64,000 nt of DNA from Paraescarpia echinospica (GCA_020002185.1 CM034543.1:32022324-32086323); one strand, 5' to 3'; counted from the stretch's first letter, positions 37,915 to 50,900 are shown. The notes: generated from the letters alone by a model not told the origin. Program-made: numbers and translations.

Positions 37915-38410
37915 ACTTATTCACTGACACATTACACGAAGCTGAACAACAACTCCATCAAGTCGAAAGTGCTTCTAGATCTACTGAATTAAAGTAAAAC
38001 CAAGTGCACGCACGTCAATCCAGGTACACATCCTAATCTACACACTTTTGATGGGTGTCAACATAGAGAAAGCAGAATACTTTAAATACTTCGTCTCCTA
38101 CACTAACTGTCAAAAAACGTTCAGTGTAGACTAAAGAAAGATTGGGCATCAGTTCACGTAGTGTTTGGTGATTGACAATAGGCCGTCACACTAAACTAAA
38201 CATAATTAGCGTCACGGTTGAACAGATCCTCATGTATGGTTATGGATCAACGACACTAACAAAAGTACTGGATAGAACACTACATGGCTCCTACAGAAGA
38301 TTACTACGTTAAATCACCAACACATCAGTAACCAGGCGCGGTACGTTTTGAGGAGGCCCCCATAACAATGTGCGCGCAGGGTACAACTGGGTGACGTTTT
38401 GCAATAGTGT
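37915..38410 (+). mobile_element. RTE-like LINE relic (copy B)
   Basis: Same relic as at 7,075. This copy keeps a longer 3' part reading SVTVEQILMYGYGSTTLTK and LDRTLHGSYRRLLR, matching the LYGSETWTLTK...YTRLLR region of RTE-type polymerases. Stops and frameshifts are present. Confidence 0.7.
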
Positions 38411-38880
38411 CAATTTAGTTCAACAATACTGATCAATAGCCATACAATTTTTTCTCAGTAAAAGATGTCGTGGAGTTGAATGGACAACCGGCGGTCAGTC
38501 AGTATATTTACGGTTTCAATAATGTTGCTACCGGTTCAAAGCATAGGCAGTTACTTTCACAGGTTGCTGCAGTGCACGCATTTGCGTACGTGTGTTACAA
38601 CTACAGTTTGCTCGAGATATTGACATTTCTCCAATGCGTAATCATGTTATTTCGACTTTAATGACAACAGAATACAATACAGTCAAGCAGTTGCAAAAGT
38701 GACCAAGAACATTTGTATTGTCAATGAAAGCAACTCTTAAAACATTAGTCGAAATGGACCTGATCAACACTTTTGAATACTCCACACCGTGTATCTCAAA
38801 TATGTACAGCAAATGTACAAGCTACCTGGTGCAATATATCTAAGTGAACGAAGCGATCAAACGCAAACTCATTCCATAGA

Positions 38881-39024
38881 CAAAAATAGAAAAAGTACAA
38901 AACGCTATAAGGGTAGTTAGCAAACGGGACTGTATTATTATGGGAGATTTTAAACCATGGTCATATACAATGGAAATATCTACAGAGTACGGGGAGTGAG
39001 GACCACAAGTTTTTAGTTTTAGTA
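38881..39024 (+). mobile_element. LINE-2 endonuclease fragment, 5' of nested LINE-1 (left)
   Basis: The + strand reads VQNAIRVVSKRDCIIMGDFK then DHKFLVLVQ, which matches the GDFN region of CR1-like endonucleases (N-C-I-I-M-G-D-F-N ... QKFLDLVQD). The frame is broken. The last 11 bases (TAGTTTTAGTA, 39,014-39,024) are the target-site duplication of LINE-1. Confidence 0.75.
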
Positions 39025-40500
39025 ATATAATAATAATAACAGACGAGAAGGTCACGCCTAACTGGCTGCATCGAATGTAGCCTCTGGAGCATCGCTGATT
39101 TTTGACACTTTTAGGGAATTTACACCGTCACCAATTTACATATAGTTTTATGAACATACCAGGCATTCGTCTGACTGCTTTTTACGGCAAGTGTTTGTGT
39201 CTTTTTATGATTTGATGACTTTTTAAGTTTGCTGTTTTCACCTCTGTAACACTACCATGCTGTTGCGGTCATGCACAACCACTGCTGTTTACAAGTCAAG
39301 TGTGGTCAAGTCAAACATGACGACATTCACTGCAGAATGCTTGCATTGTTTCCGCCCATGCAGAGACACCCGTCTCAACAATGCTGCCTGGAGAGCAGCG
39401 TGTAATGCTGGGGTGGCACTCCACCGACCCACCCACCGGGGCTGCCGTGAGGGTGCCCACAAGCAAAAGCATATACCGGTAATTACAACAACACGACCGG
39501 TAACCTTTACCAAGCCGAATAGTACGACCAGACCATCGACGGTCAACTTGTCTGCTGCATTTTCAACACGCAACCTAATCCGCGTCACGACGAATGGTGC
39601 GACTAGACCATCGACGATCAACTTGTCTGCTGCACTCCTGAACGCTCGATCTGTCCGAAATAAAGCCACCACCATTAATGAATTTGTAACAGATCATGAT
39701 ATTGATAAACTTGCGATTACCGAGACGTGGTTGAAGAAGTCTAGCGACAAACCACTAATTGCGGAATTAACGCCGACTGGTTACACTTTTATCAACGGAC
39801 CACGTGTTGCGGGTCGGGGAGGAGGTGTGGCCATCTTACACAGAAACACATTATCGTCCAAGCTGATCCCTTCATCGAACTATGTTTCATTTGAACTGAT
39901 GGGCTTGCAGTTCACTGGTGACATTTCCAAGAAATTTAACTTGTACACGTTATACCGTCCACCGTCGTCTACAAAGACCGTGTTTTACATGGAACTTGAG
40001 CAGCTTTTTATAGAGTTGTCATTATGTGTGATTCCTTCCTGCATTGTCGGTGATTTTAACATGACATATGACGTTGAAACTGAAAAACGACCACTACTTG
40101 AGCTACTCAATTCTTTCAACATTGTCCAGCACGTCAGTGAAGCCACGCATTCAGCTGGTCACACACTGGATTTCGTAATTACGCACAATGACGATAATCT
40201 TGCCACCGTAGTGCAAGTCGTTCCGTTATCAATATTTGATCATCACGTCGTGCGCTGTATCATTGATGCCAGTAGACCACCCAAGACATCAACAGAAATA
40301 CTCAAGCGTAACTACCGCTCGTTTGACGCTGACACATTCAACCACGACGTAAGAACAACGTGTGATTTGCTAGCCGCTGCTGCATTAACATCAAACGCTG
40401 TGGAACTTGTGTCACGCTACAACACTGATTTAATGAAAGTCATAGACAAGCACGCGCCTGTACGCCCGACTATCGTCCGAGACCACAAACCCAATCCGTG
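39025..40500 (+). mobile_element. LINE-1 (CR1/L2-like), left copy, cut by N gap
   Basis: Starts after the 11-bp target duplication and runs into the gap. The frame from 39,257 encodes an N-terminal basic region with a duplicated RPSTxNLSAA segment, then an apurinic-type endonuclease with all expected motifs: LNARSVRNK, AITETWL, GRGGGVAILHR, LYTLYRPP, VGDFNMTYD, HTLDFVIT and FDHHVVR. The reading stops at ...HKPNP where the Ns begin. It differs from the right copy by very few bases (K/R and L/W changes were seen). Confidence 0.9.
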
Positions 40501-41500
40501 NNNNNNNNNNNNNNNNNNNNNNNNNNNNNNNNNNNNNNNNNNNNNNNNNNNNNNNNNNNNNNNNNNNNNNNNNNNNNNNNNNNNNNNNNNNNNNNNNNNN
40601 NNNNNNNNNNNNNNNNNNNNNNNNNNNNNNNNNNNNNNNNNNNNNNNNNNNNNNNNNNNNNNNNNNNNNNNNNNNNNNNNNNNNNNNNNNNNNNNNNNNN
40701 NNNNNNNNNNNNNNNNNNNNNNNNNNNNNNNNNNNNNNNNNNNNNNNNNNNNNNNNNNNNNNNNNNNNNNNNNNNNNNNNNNNNNNNNNNNNNNNNNNNN
40801 NNNNNNNNNNNNNNNNNNNNNNNNNNNNNNNNNNNNNNNNNNNNNNNNNNNNNNNNNNNNNNNNNNNNNNNNNNNNNNNNNNNNNNNNNNNNNNNNNNNN
40901 NNNNNNNNNNNNNNNNNNNNNNNNNNNNNNNNNNNNNNNNNNNNNNNNNNNNNNNNNNNNNNNNNNNNNNNNNNNNNNNNNNNNNNNNNNNNNNNNNNNN
41001 NNNNNNNNNNNNNNNNNNNNNNNNNNNNNNNNNNNNNNNNNNNNNNNNNNNNNNNNNNNNNNNNNNNNNNNNNNNNNNNNNNNNNNNNNNNNNNNNNNNN
41101 NNNNNNNNNNNNNNNNNNNNNNNNNNNNNNNNNNNNNNNNNNNNNNNNNNNNNNNNNNNNNNNNNNNNNNNNNNNNNNNNNNNNNNNNNNNNNNNNNNNN
41201 NNNNNNNNNNNNNNNNNNNNNNNNNNNNNNNNNNNNNNNNNNNNNNNNNNNNNNNNNNNNNNNNNNNNNNNNNNNNNNNNNNNNNNNNNNNNNNNNNNNN
41301 NNNNNNNNNNNNNNNNNNNNNNNNNNNNNNNNNNNNNNNNNNNNNNNNNNNNNNNNNNNNNNNNNNNNNNNNNNNNNNNNNNNNNNNNNNNNNNNNNNNN
41401 NNNNNNNNNNNNNNNNNNNNNNNNNNNNNNNNNNNNNNNNNNNNNNNNNNNNNNNNNNNNNNNNNNNNNNNNNNNNNNNNNNNNNNNNNNNNNNNNNNNN
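40501..41500. other. Assembly gap, 1000 N
   Basis: Exactly 1000 Ns, a placeholder length, so true size and content are unknown. Left flank is inside LINE-1; right flank is unrelated to LINE-1 and resembles 63,400-63,610. The join of the two contigs is not supported by sequence. Confidence 0.99.
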
Positions 41501-41735
41501 TTGTTACGTATTTTCCAGACCAGTTAGATCAAATGTCCCTGAAGGTGTAATATAGCACAAACAGCTTCTGTGGAAATGCTTGGATGAAATGTCTGATCGG
41601 TATTACCAAAGTTGCCGTTCAAAGCTCCGCGATGTGCTTTCGGGTGATAATTGGTCCCCAACTTCCCCTAACTGGCAAGCGACTCTAGTGATCTACTGAA
41701 TGGGATGGTGAATGTGCATAGAAAACGCGTGTGTG

Positions 41736-41740
<5 letters not shown>
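41501..41740 (+). repeat. Third copy of the outer-arm flank sequence
   Basis: Closely matches 63,400-63,610 (+) and 17,490-17,710 (inverted), including the piece before a CA/GT microsatellite (GAATGGGATGGTGAATGTG). After the GT run, homology switches to intron 3 of the peptide gene. Confidence 0.85.
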
Positions 41741-41767
<27 letters not shown>

Positions 41768-41780
41768 TGTGTGTGTGCGG
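41728..41780. repeat. GT/GC microsatellite at a homology junction
   Basis: (GT)n with CGTG units. To its left is outer-arm flank; to its right is peptide-gene intron 3. Confidence 0.9.
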
Positions 41781-42037
41781 TACATGCGTATGCTCCAATT
41801 AGTTGATAGGTTGATTAGTCATAATCGAGTTAATTATGTAATTGCTATTTGTTTCAAAAATGTATCAGTGTCTACGGGTGCTGTATTGAAATGTTCACTT
41901 TTAAAGTTCTCAGATTTTGTTAAATGTATACTGTCAGAAAACAATGCAGTCGTAATTAGCACAATTACTTTGATTTATATATGGGCAATAACACAGTATG
42001 TGACGTCACTTAAATAGATGTCCTTCCTTCTCTACAG

Positions 42038-42061
42038 TTGATTTTGTTCGTGCCATCCGAG
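42038..42061 (+). pseudogene. Orphan microexon 4 of a diverged paralogue
   Basis: A 24-nt stretch between CTTCTCTACAG and GTATTG reads, with the same phase as exon 4 of A and B, IDFVRAIR. The preceding 80 bp (AATTACTTTGATTTATATATGGGC...) aligns with the intron before exon 4 in B. It lacks the internal second AG of A and B, which supports the first acceptor in the family. No exon 3 or exon 5 is nearby: a microsatellite junction lies upstream and a LINE fragment downstream. Confidence 0.7.
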
Positions 42062-42189
42062 GTATTGTACTTTTTTTGTTAACACATACATGCACACATT
42101 TTTCTAACATGTCAATAATGATAACCATGTTACATGTTACACCTAACACATTGTAGAAATGTTTACCGTTTCCCTTGTTTTTTTAAAGG

Positions 42190-42519
42190 AACAATTTATC
42201 GACGATGCACTTAATTACACTCTTTAAGATATTCCAGCATTCTGTTGCCGACTTATTCTTCAGTGTGTTGTTCCAGTCTATCTTTGCTAAATATTTCCTC
42301 ATTACCTTATATCTTCCTTTGTGAAAATTTCTCCTGAACTGCTTTTTATTATTTCTTTCTTATTTTACTTTGATGGTAAAATGTATCTGGTTGTGATCAC
42401 TACTTCCCAGTGGCTCGCATAATCTGACATTGTCAACTAATTCATTCTGTGAGGACAAAACTATGTCTAACACATTGTCACCCCTGGTTGGCTCTAATAC
42501 ATGTTGAGAAAGGAAACTG
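42190..42519 (-). mobile_element. LINE-2 endonuclease fragment, 3' of nested LINE-1 (right)
   Basis: The minus strand reads LEPTRGDNVLDIVLSSQNEL, VDNVRLCEPLGSSDHNQIHF, then KGRYKVMRKYLAKIDWNNTL and ATECWNILKSVIK. This is the end of a CR1-like endonuclease and the linker before reverse transcriptase. It continues the frame of the fragment at 45,621-45,753 once LINE-1 and one target copy are removed. Confidence 0.8.
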
Positions 42520-42530
42520 TACTAAAACTA

Positions 42531-45500
42531 TAATAATATTCTTTATTTTATATAGCGCCATATCCATAGCGATCATAGCGCTTTACATAAAACTAAACTA
42601 TAAATAATAAAAACTAAGCAAATTTAAATATAAAAGTAAAAACAATTAAGATATTAATGCTGTGTAAACATCATTAGATTAAAAAGAAAACAATTTTCAT
42701 GGTAAAGTAAGTAGTTAAACTGTTCTTTCGGCTGTTAAGAAGATCAGGATAAAAATATGAATAACTTAGAATAAAAATGTTTCTGTGGTCTTTCAAGCAG
42801 AATACGCCGTAATGAAAAGGTAAGTTTTTAAGGCTGCCTTGAAGGATTGCAGGGAGGTTTTGGAAGTAACAGTAGTTGGTAGATCATTCCATATTGTAGC
42901 GGCAGCGTGAACGAATGCGCATTCACCAGCTTTGGTTCGGGCTCTCGCAACAACAAGATTATTACCCTCAGCAGAACGGAGATGTCTGGCTGGTTTGTGA
43001 GCTGACACAAGTGACTACATAGATGGTGGCGATAGTTCAGCAATTAACGCCTTATATGTAAGTTCTTCTATTTTTATAGGTAATGTGTTGCTGGACAGGC
43101 AGCCAGTGGAGTTGGCGCAGTAGTGGTAACGCACTGTCACATCGCGCACGCCGAGTTATTAGACGAACAGCAGCATTCTACAGTCGCTGCAGCCTGCCGA
43201 TGTACTTGGCAGAAGTGCCAAACAGAAGCGAATTGCAATAATCTAAGCGTGATGTTATCATTGCATTTACAACACGTTCTGCTGTCGACTGTGGCAGGTA
43301 ACGGTGAATTTGGTCGATGTTACGTAAATGCAGTGAACAGGTACTAATGGTACGAGAAACCTGCACCGTCATGTCAAGATGTTTATCTAAGTAGACACCA
43401 ATATCTCTCACACATTCCGCGGCTAAGACGACTTCAGATCCAACGCGCCCATGCAATCCAGCAACCAAATCAGATGCCGACCTGGGTACAACCGGTAGAA
43501 CCTCGGTTTTTGCATCATTCATCAGCAAGTAGTTGAGCGTCATCCAGGATTTGATGTCGTCGATGCACTGCTCGACACGATGCACAGCGGTAGTAAGAGA
43601 AATGACATTCAAGTCAAAATGTCATAACAATTGTAAGTGCAAGTGTGTCAAAGTTCTGCTTTACATGATCAGAGGACAGAGGATCAAGTGTAGAAGTTTT
43701 ACACTTCGCTCTGATGATAGATGTTACTTCACAAACTGTTGATGGTGTGAAACTGTCAATCGGCGCCACGTAGCAACGCGGTTCGTGCGGCGGCGTGATG
43801 CGTTGTCGGGCAACGTGTAACTCACTGCGAATTCCGGCAACCTTAGTTTCAAAATAGACGGAAAATGCATTGCAGCAATCAAATGCGCAGGTATGTTCTG
43901 GGTACGCAAGTGGTGGCTTCCCACTGAGAGAACTGACGATTTTAAAGAGGTTCTTGTTGTCAGCATTTAGCAACTTGTCCTGGTAGTACTTCGTCTTTGT
44001 GAGAGATATAATGTTATTGCACTCATCGCGTGCAGCAACAAACATTTGGAGATGAACTTCCAGTTTCGAACGCCTCCACAACAACTCAATTTTACGCCGT
44101 TGTCTTATCGCATTGTCAATGTCACTGTTATACCACGGATTGGGTTTGTGGTCTCGGACGATAGTCGGGCGTACAGGCGCGTGCTTGTCTATGACTTTCA
44201 TTAAGTCAGTGTTGTAGCGTGACACAAGTTCTACAGCGTTTGATGTTAATGCAGCAGCGGCTAGCAAATCACACGTTGTTCTTACGTCGTGGTTGAATGT
44301 GTCAGCGTCAAACGAGCGGTAGTTACGCTTGAGTATTTCTGTTGATGTCTTGGGTGGTCTACTGGCATCAATGATACAGCGCACGACGTGATGATCAAAT
44401 ATTGATAACGGAACGACTTGCACTACGGTGGCAAGATTATCGTCATTGTGCGTAATTACGAAATCCAGTGTGTGACCAGCTGAATGCGTGGCTTCACTGA
44501 CGTGCTGGACAATGTTGAAAGAATTGAGTAGCTCAAGTAGTGGTCGTTTTTCAGTTTCAACGTCATATGTCATGTTAAAATCACCGACAATGCAGGAAGG
44601 AATCACACATAATGACAACTCTATAAAAAGCTGCTCAAGTTCCATGTAAAACACGGTCTTTGTAGACGACGGTGGACGGTATAACGTGTACAAGTTAAAT
44701 TTCTTGGAAATGTCACCAGTGAACTGCCAGCCCATCAGTTCAAATGAAACATAGTTCGATGAAGGGATCAGCTTGGACGATAATGTGTTTCTGTGTAAGA
44801 TGGCCACACCTCCTCCCCGACCCGCAACACGTGGTCCGTTGATAAAAGTGTAACCAGTCGGCGTTAATTCCGCAATTAGTGGTTTGTCGCTAGACTTCTT
44901 CAACCACGTCTCGGTAATCGCAAGTTTATCAATATCATGATCTGTTACAAATTCATTAATGGTGGTGGCTTTATTTCGGACAGATCGAGCGTTCAGGAGT
45001 GCAGCAGACAAGTTGATCGTCGATGGTCTAGTCGCACCATTCGTCGTGACGCGGATTAGGTTGCGTGTTGAAAATGCAGCAGACAAGTTGACCGTCGATG
45101 GTCTGGTCGTACTATTCGGCTTGGTAAAGGTTACCGGTCGTGTTGTTGTAATTACCGGTATATGCCTTTGCTTGTGGGCACCCTCACGGCAGCCCCGGTG
45201 GGTGGGTCGGTGGAGTGCCACCCCAGCATTACACGCTGCTCTCCAGGCAGCATTGTTGAGACGGGTGTCTCTGCATGGGCGGAAACAATGCAAGCATTCT
45301 GCAGTGAATGTCGTCATGTTTGACTTGACCACACTTGACTTGTAAACAGCAGTGGTTGTGCATGACCGCAACAGCATGGTAGTGTTACAGAGGTGAAAAC
45401 AGCAAACTTAAAAAGTCATCAAATCATAAAAAGACACAAACACTTGCCGTAAAAAGCAGTCAGACGAATGCCTGGTATGTTCATAAAACTATATGTAAAT

Positions 45501-45609
45501 TGGTGACGGTGTAAATTCCCTAAAAGTGTCAAAAATCAGCGATGCTCCAGAGGCTACATTCGATGCAGCCAGTTAGGCGTGACCTTCTCGTCTGTTATTA
45601 TTATTATAT
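42531..45609 (-). mobile_element. LINE-1 (CR1/L2-like), right copy, internally deleted
   Basis: 3,079-bp element flanked by an 11-bp target duplication (TACTAAAACTA at 42,520-42,530 and 45,610-45,620, + strand reading). The 587-codon frame at 45,377-43,614 (minus) has the full endonuclease (LNARSV at residue 128, TETW 155, GRGGGVA 186, YRPP 233, GDFN 265, HTLDF 302, FDHH 327), then a linker. The catalytic reverse-transcriptase core is deleted at about 43,613; the frame that follows (43,612-43,178) starts in the thumb (IKSWMTLNYLLMNDAKTEVL, ECVRDIGVYLDKHLDM, MITSRLDYCNSLL). The C-terminus (AARTKAGE-like VARARTKAGECAFVHAAAT, IWNDLP, FKAALKTYLF) ends at 42,793. The 3' end has AAAGCGCTATG and GCGCTATATAAAATAAAG, typical of CR1/L2 tails. 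It cannot move on its own. Confidence 0.92.
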
Positions 45610-45620
45610 TACTAAAACTA

Positions 45621-45753
45621 AAAACTTGTGGTCCTCACTCCCCGTACTCTGTAGATATTTCCATTGTATATGACCATGGTTTAAAATCTCCCATAATAAT
45701 ACAGTCCCGTTTGCAAACTACCCTCATAGCGTTTTGTACTTTTTCTATTTTTG
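45621..45753 (-). mobile_element. LINE-2 endonuclease fragment, 5' side (right)
   Basis: Mirror of 38,881-39,013 with the same GDFK-containing endonuclease piece; one or two base differences. Confidence 0.75.
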
Positions 45754-46223
45754 TCTATGGAATGAGTTTGCGTTTGATCGCTTCGTTCACTTAGATATAT
45801 TGCACCATGTAGCTTGTACATTTGCTGTACATATTTGAGATACACGGTGTGGAGTATTCAAAAGTGTTGATCAGGTCCATTTTGACTAATGTTTTAAGAG
45901 TTGCTTTCATTGACAATACAAATGTTCTTGGTCACTTTTGCAACTGCTTGACTGTATTGTATTCTGTTGTCATTAAAGTCGAAATAACATGATTACGCAT
46001 TGGAGAAATGTCAATATCTCGAGCAAACTGTAGTTGTAACACACGTACGCAAATGCGTGCACTGCAGCAACCTGTGAAAGTAACTGCCTATGCTTTGAAC
46101 CGGTAGCAACATTATTGAAACCGTAAATATACTGACTGACCGCCGGTTGTCCATTCAACTCCACGACATCTTTTACTGAGAAAAAATTGTATGGCTATTG
46201 ATCAGTAATGTTGAACTAAATTG

Positions 46224-46720
46224 ACACTATTGCAAAACGTCACCCAGTTGTACCCTGCGCGCACATTGTTATGGGAGCCTCCTCAAAACGTACCGCGCCT
46301 GGTTACTGATGTGTTGGTGATTTAACGTAGTAATCTTCTGTAGGAGCCATGTAGTGTTCTATCCAGTACTTTTGTTAGTGTCGTTGATCCATAACCATAC
46401 ATGAGGATCTGTTCAACCGTGACGATAATTATGTTTAGTTTAGTGTGACGGCCTATTGTCAATCACCAAACACTACGTGAACTGATGCCCAATCTTTTTT
46501 TAGTCTACACTGAACGTTTTTTGACAGTTAGTGTAGGAGACGAAGTATTTAAAGTATTCTGCTTTCTCTATGTTGACACCCATCAAAAGTGTGTAGATTA
46601 GGATGTGTACCTGGATTGACGTGCGTGCACTTGGTTTTACTTTAATTCAGTAGATCTAGAAGCACTTTCGACTTGATGGAGTTGTTGTTCAGCTTCGTGT
46701 AATGTGTCAGTGAATAAGTG
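46224..46720 (-). mobile_element. RTE-like LINE relic (copy C)
   Basis: Mirror of the copy B relic at 37,915-38,410, nearly identical to it. Confidence 0.7.
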
Positions 46721-47536
46721 AATAGAGCGATGTTATCAGGAACATGTGTATGGGATCAGATGTGTGACGTGTATCAGGAACGCTATATCGTCCTGTCTCA
46801 ACGCCGTAGTTGGCGCTTTTATGTTGCTTCATCTTGTGCCTGGTTCATACTGAAACGCAGCATCTCTTACCAATTAGTGAGCCCTATAAGGTAACGCTCA
46901 TCTTGTTGGAGATCTCTTGCAGTGCCACTGTGTACAAGAAACAACGGAATGCGACCTCATATACCGACTTGTGCTTTTACAAATGGTTCTGGTGTTATGT
47001 AAAATTAACAATGAGACAAACACTTGAATAGCATCAGTGTGGTGCTGCCTCTTTCATATAGGGATGGAGAACATATGTGACATTAATAATGCCATGATTT
47101 GTAACACGGTTTCTTCATTACCTTTCCCATCGGGTCCCACTTAATTTGACATAGGCAGCGAACTGTTTATAACAGTAAGAAGGGGGTGAGTGGTTCATTC
47201 TAATATGCGTGGGACAAGTGAGATTGAGACGCCCTGAACGTCTCCTCCCGCGAGATACAGATCACGTCGACAATCCTATGCTGTAGACGAGTTGTGATAA
47301 TAGGATGTGTGTATTATTCGTCGATGTATTTAATATAGGACCAATTTTCCGATCTTGAAAGAAGCTTTTCTCGATAATCTTTTAACTGTTACGCAATACG
47401 TACCTTATTTATGCATGCTGGCGTGTTACTATTTTAATCGTTTCGCAACAAAACTTGTCTTAGTGACTGCGAACGATAGTGAACGGCTATGTTCAGAATG
47501 TAAATCGTAACACATTCATTTTTTGGCGGAGTACGT

Positions 47537-47542
47537 TTTATT
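47537..47542 (-). terminator. Poly(A) signal of gene C
   Basis: TTTATT on the + strand (AATAAA on minus), same context as A and B. Confidence 0.55.
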
Positions 47543-47743
47543 ATCACTGATTCACTGACCGCGTATAAAGTCGTACCGTGTTTCAATACAGCTCACCGTG
47601 GTAAAAGAAATCATACAATATGGAAAGTTGCCGGTGATAGCTCAGGAGTGAAAGAAGTAATTACGTATACAGTTTCTAGGTTTCCATTCCATGTCTCCGA
47701 GATCACACGAAATCATAATAAAGCTATGACGCGTAGACAGATA

Positions 47744-47783
<40 letters not shown>

Positions 47784-47930
47784 GGAAAACTAAACTAAAC
47801 TGTATAGGGAGAGTCAAAGAAAGTCAACTACAGTCAAGTGATAACGTTCGATGTCACGGCCATGTTGTCGTCTGCTGGCAGTGCTGCGACCCTTGCCGGA
47901 CAAGTGGTGAACCACATGCGAGGAAATCCT

Positions 47931-50900
47931 CTACCTGGACCAGCATTTAACGTACTTGTTGAAGTAGCATCTGCACTCACAGCCTCGGCGACTTTCCACC
48001 ATACCATAGCTCCAGTGCCCACCGCGCCAGGCGTAAGCTTCGCAGCCTCTGTCCCCTCTGCTTTTGCATCCATACCACGTCCACTCGGAGTTGCCAAAGA
48101 ACCAGTAGTAGCAGACACATCCACGTCGGCGTCGGCTTCGTCCTCGAGTTTTAGGCGGACCCTTCGCTCCTTCGTGTTTTGGCGGTGGGGGTGGTGGGAT
48201 GTTTGCTGCAACACGTGCATGTTACCATTTTGTAAAAATCTGCTGTACGTAAGATGATATGTTATGACACCGGCTTGAAATTAGACACATTATAAATTAG
48301 GCGTATGTGTACTTCGTCAAAATTGAGTTTGTTTAAAACTGTCACGGTGTAGAAGCAAAACGATTTTCTCAAATAATTCCTGTTCAACAAAGCGAACTAC
48401 AAAGGGTGGCATTTGTGACATTATTATCTTCTCTAGCTTATCGTTAACTCGATAATATTAAAACATTACAATTACAAGAACCAATACTATATTATGTATA
48501 TATATATATATATATATACACTTAAATAAGCAAAAACCATACTATACCTCGTATGGCACGAGCGCCTGTAACTGTAAAGAAGGAAACATATATATTAGTT
48601 ACTTGACACAGTTGCTTAATCGCCCATATAGAAATCAGAGTAACTTGGTAATTAACACAACAATAAACACACAAACAGACGCACATTCATCCACACGTGT
48701 ATATATACAAAACACCCACGAAAACACACATACACATACACCAATATTCACATTGTCACACACAAACACATATTCCCATTCACATGCACACAATCACACA
48801 CAAACTCAAGCACAAACATCAACCCAAACAAAAGGAAACACATACACAAAACACGCACACGAATCGCATACAGAGACACATACGCACGCACGCACACACG
48901 CGCACACGCACACGCACACACATACACGCACACGCAAATATGTACACTCACACAAAGACATACTCACTAGACACGTATTCGCTGTCTTCATTCACTGACA
49001 CACTTGTGTCGTCCGCTTCTTCCTGTAGAACAACGTCACAGTTTATCAGTTTGCATGTTATGGCGCATTTTAATATATCTAGTTAAACAAACCTGAATAT
49101 CGGTGCAGAAGAGAAGTATATGTTACGAACACAAACAATGTTTCGTATATATTTATGCTACAGGACAGTATCAGAACTTGAATCGAAATGAGAGCCAGTA
49201 ACGCCTCTCGCATATCTACGTCGGTCTAACGACCCACAGAAAGACCCCGGGGAATACCGGTGACAGCATTGTACAGAAGAATTACAGTGTGACCATCTAC
49301 CGTTAGTCGCCTGAAGAACTAATACCAAACGAAATGTGTACGAGAAAAAGTAAACTGACTGACAAATATGCAATAAGAATAATGATTTAACCTGTTTTTT
49401 TTTTACAGTGGTAACACACGCTCTGTCTGTACTTACCTCTGACATAAATCCTATATGACGTTTTGTAAACAATGATACGCTGTGTTTGATTGCATCAGTT
49501 AACAAGTGTAGCATTTCTGCTATTTCTGGATGTTTAAATCTACTTTCCTGAGGTTTAATTTTATAAATGAGGAAGGTCAAGCCAGTAGATAGACATATTG
49601 TTAACCAACCGCCTTAGTTACGTAATTACAGCAACTCGGTTACAGATGCGCTCAGTGAAGCGTGGTATTCTGTTGCTAGTTTTTCTAGGCAAGCAGGTGG
49701 TTTCACTGTAATCTCAAAGAGGGTGTTCCACAATGCCTAGTTTGAATTGTATATTGCATTAGCCAATAGAAATGATGGAAACCTGTCATATGATGTGTAA
49801 TTAGGTCTGCTTATATAAACGTTTGTTGTACGCATTTCGCCATCTGGGCGCTGGCGAAGGAGTGGGACAGATCCAGAGTTGACTGAGACAGGTTGCCCTG
49901 CTGCCAAGAGAATGGCAAGTAAAGTCGTAAAGCGTGGTGGGAATCGTTAACGTGGGTTACGTTCCCAAGCTTTTGTGTGTGTGTAATATTCAGTGTCCAA
50001 AGTGACTGTTCGAGATTCGAAAAAGCCATGCCGCCACGTCAGCGGTATATTGACACAACGTTCCGGTCGGCCCCAATGTATTTGCGTCGATGAGCGATAA
50101 TCGCGACGCGCTCACCCAGCTCGGGCCTTCCTCGAACAGCGGTCTCACAGCGACATCGTCAGAAAGCTTGACCGAATGCGACTCGTAGCGGCCGGCGGTA
50201 AACGTATACAGCCAGGCGTCGTCATTCGCGCGAACCCGTTCATCCGACTTCTCGATCGTTTGCGACAGGGCAAGACCTCTTGATCGAATTCGTAGCGGCC
50301 GGCGGTAAGCGTCTACTGCCCGGCTTCGTCTTTCAGTTGAACGTATTCAACTGACTTCGCAATCGTTTGCGACCGTGCGATCATTGAACGGACGCGACTC
50401 GAGAATTCGCGGCGTACAACGGCAATCGTCAATTGCCCGGCATCATCACTCATGCGGCCGAGATACACCGTTCTAATTGTGTTTTGAGATCGGCGTGTTG
50501 ACTTCAACAAACGTTCGTATATATTCGAGATGGGACTAGCCCAGTGTAAATGTCTATTTTCTGATTGAACGTATCTATTATTTGCTGTATCATGAATAGT
50601 AGTTATCTGTGGTTTTGAATTGAGGTATTATTACCCTTGAAGTATTCACATATATATATGTGTGTGTGTATGTGTGTGTGCGTGTGTGTGTGCGTGTGTG
50701 CGTGCGTGTGTGCGTGTGTGCGTGTGTGCGTGTGTGCGTGCGTGCGTGCGTGCGTGCGCGCGTGTGTGTGTGTGTGTGTTGTAACAGATTACTGTAATGA
50801 GAGTCCGCGAGGACTAGCTTATACTGTGTATTTATATTATGGGAGTTATTCTTAGATAACACTTGGCGCCTTGTGGTTGGTCGTATAGTGGTATAATCCA

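Larger units (their letters stand above)
32425..38880 (+). repeat. Segmental duplication, copy B
   Basis: Direct repeat of copy A, about 31-32 kb downstream, roughly 95-96% identical by eye. It lacks the 1.65-kb intron segment of A. It ends at CCATAGAC (38,880), where a LINE endonuclease fragment begins. From about 35,900 onward it is nearly identical to copy C. Confidence 0.9.
17266..40500 (+). repeat. Left arm of a very large inverted repeat
   Basis: This arm mirrors about 44,134-63,872. Outer edge: GGTACCGTGG near 17,266 pairs with the sequence near 63,872. Inner edge: 40,500, at the N gap, pairs with 44,134. The part 36.1-40.5 kb is almost identical to its mirror (paired coordinates sum to 84,634). 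The part 24-32.4 kb is clearly more diverged, roughly 93-95% by eye. Left-only insertions lie at 19,407-23,853 and 30,447-31,133. Confidence 0.9.

Noticed and set aside
39257..41527. A 756-codon frame running through the N gap
   Set aside because: It is open only because Ns contain no stops. The real coding part ends at the gap.
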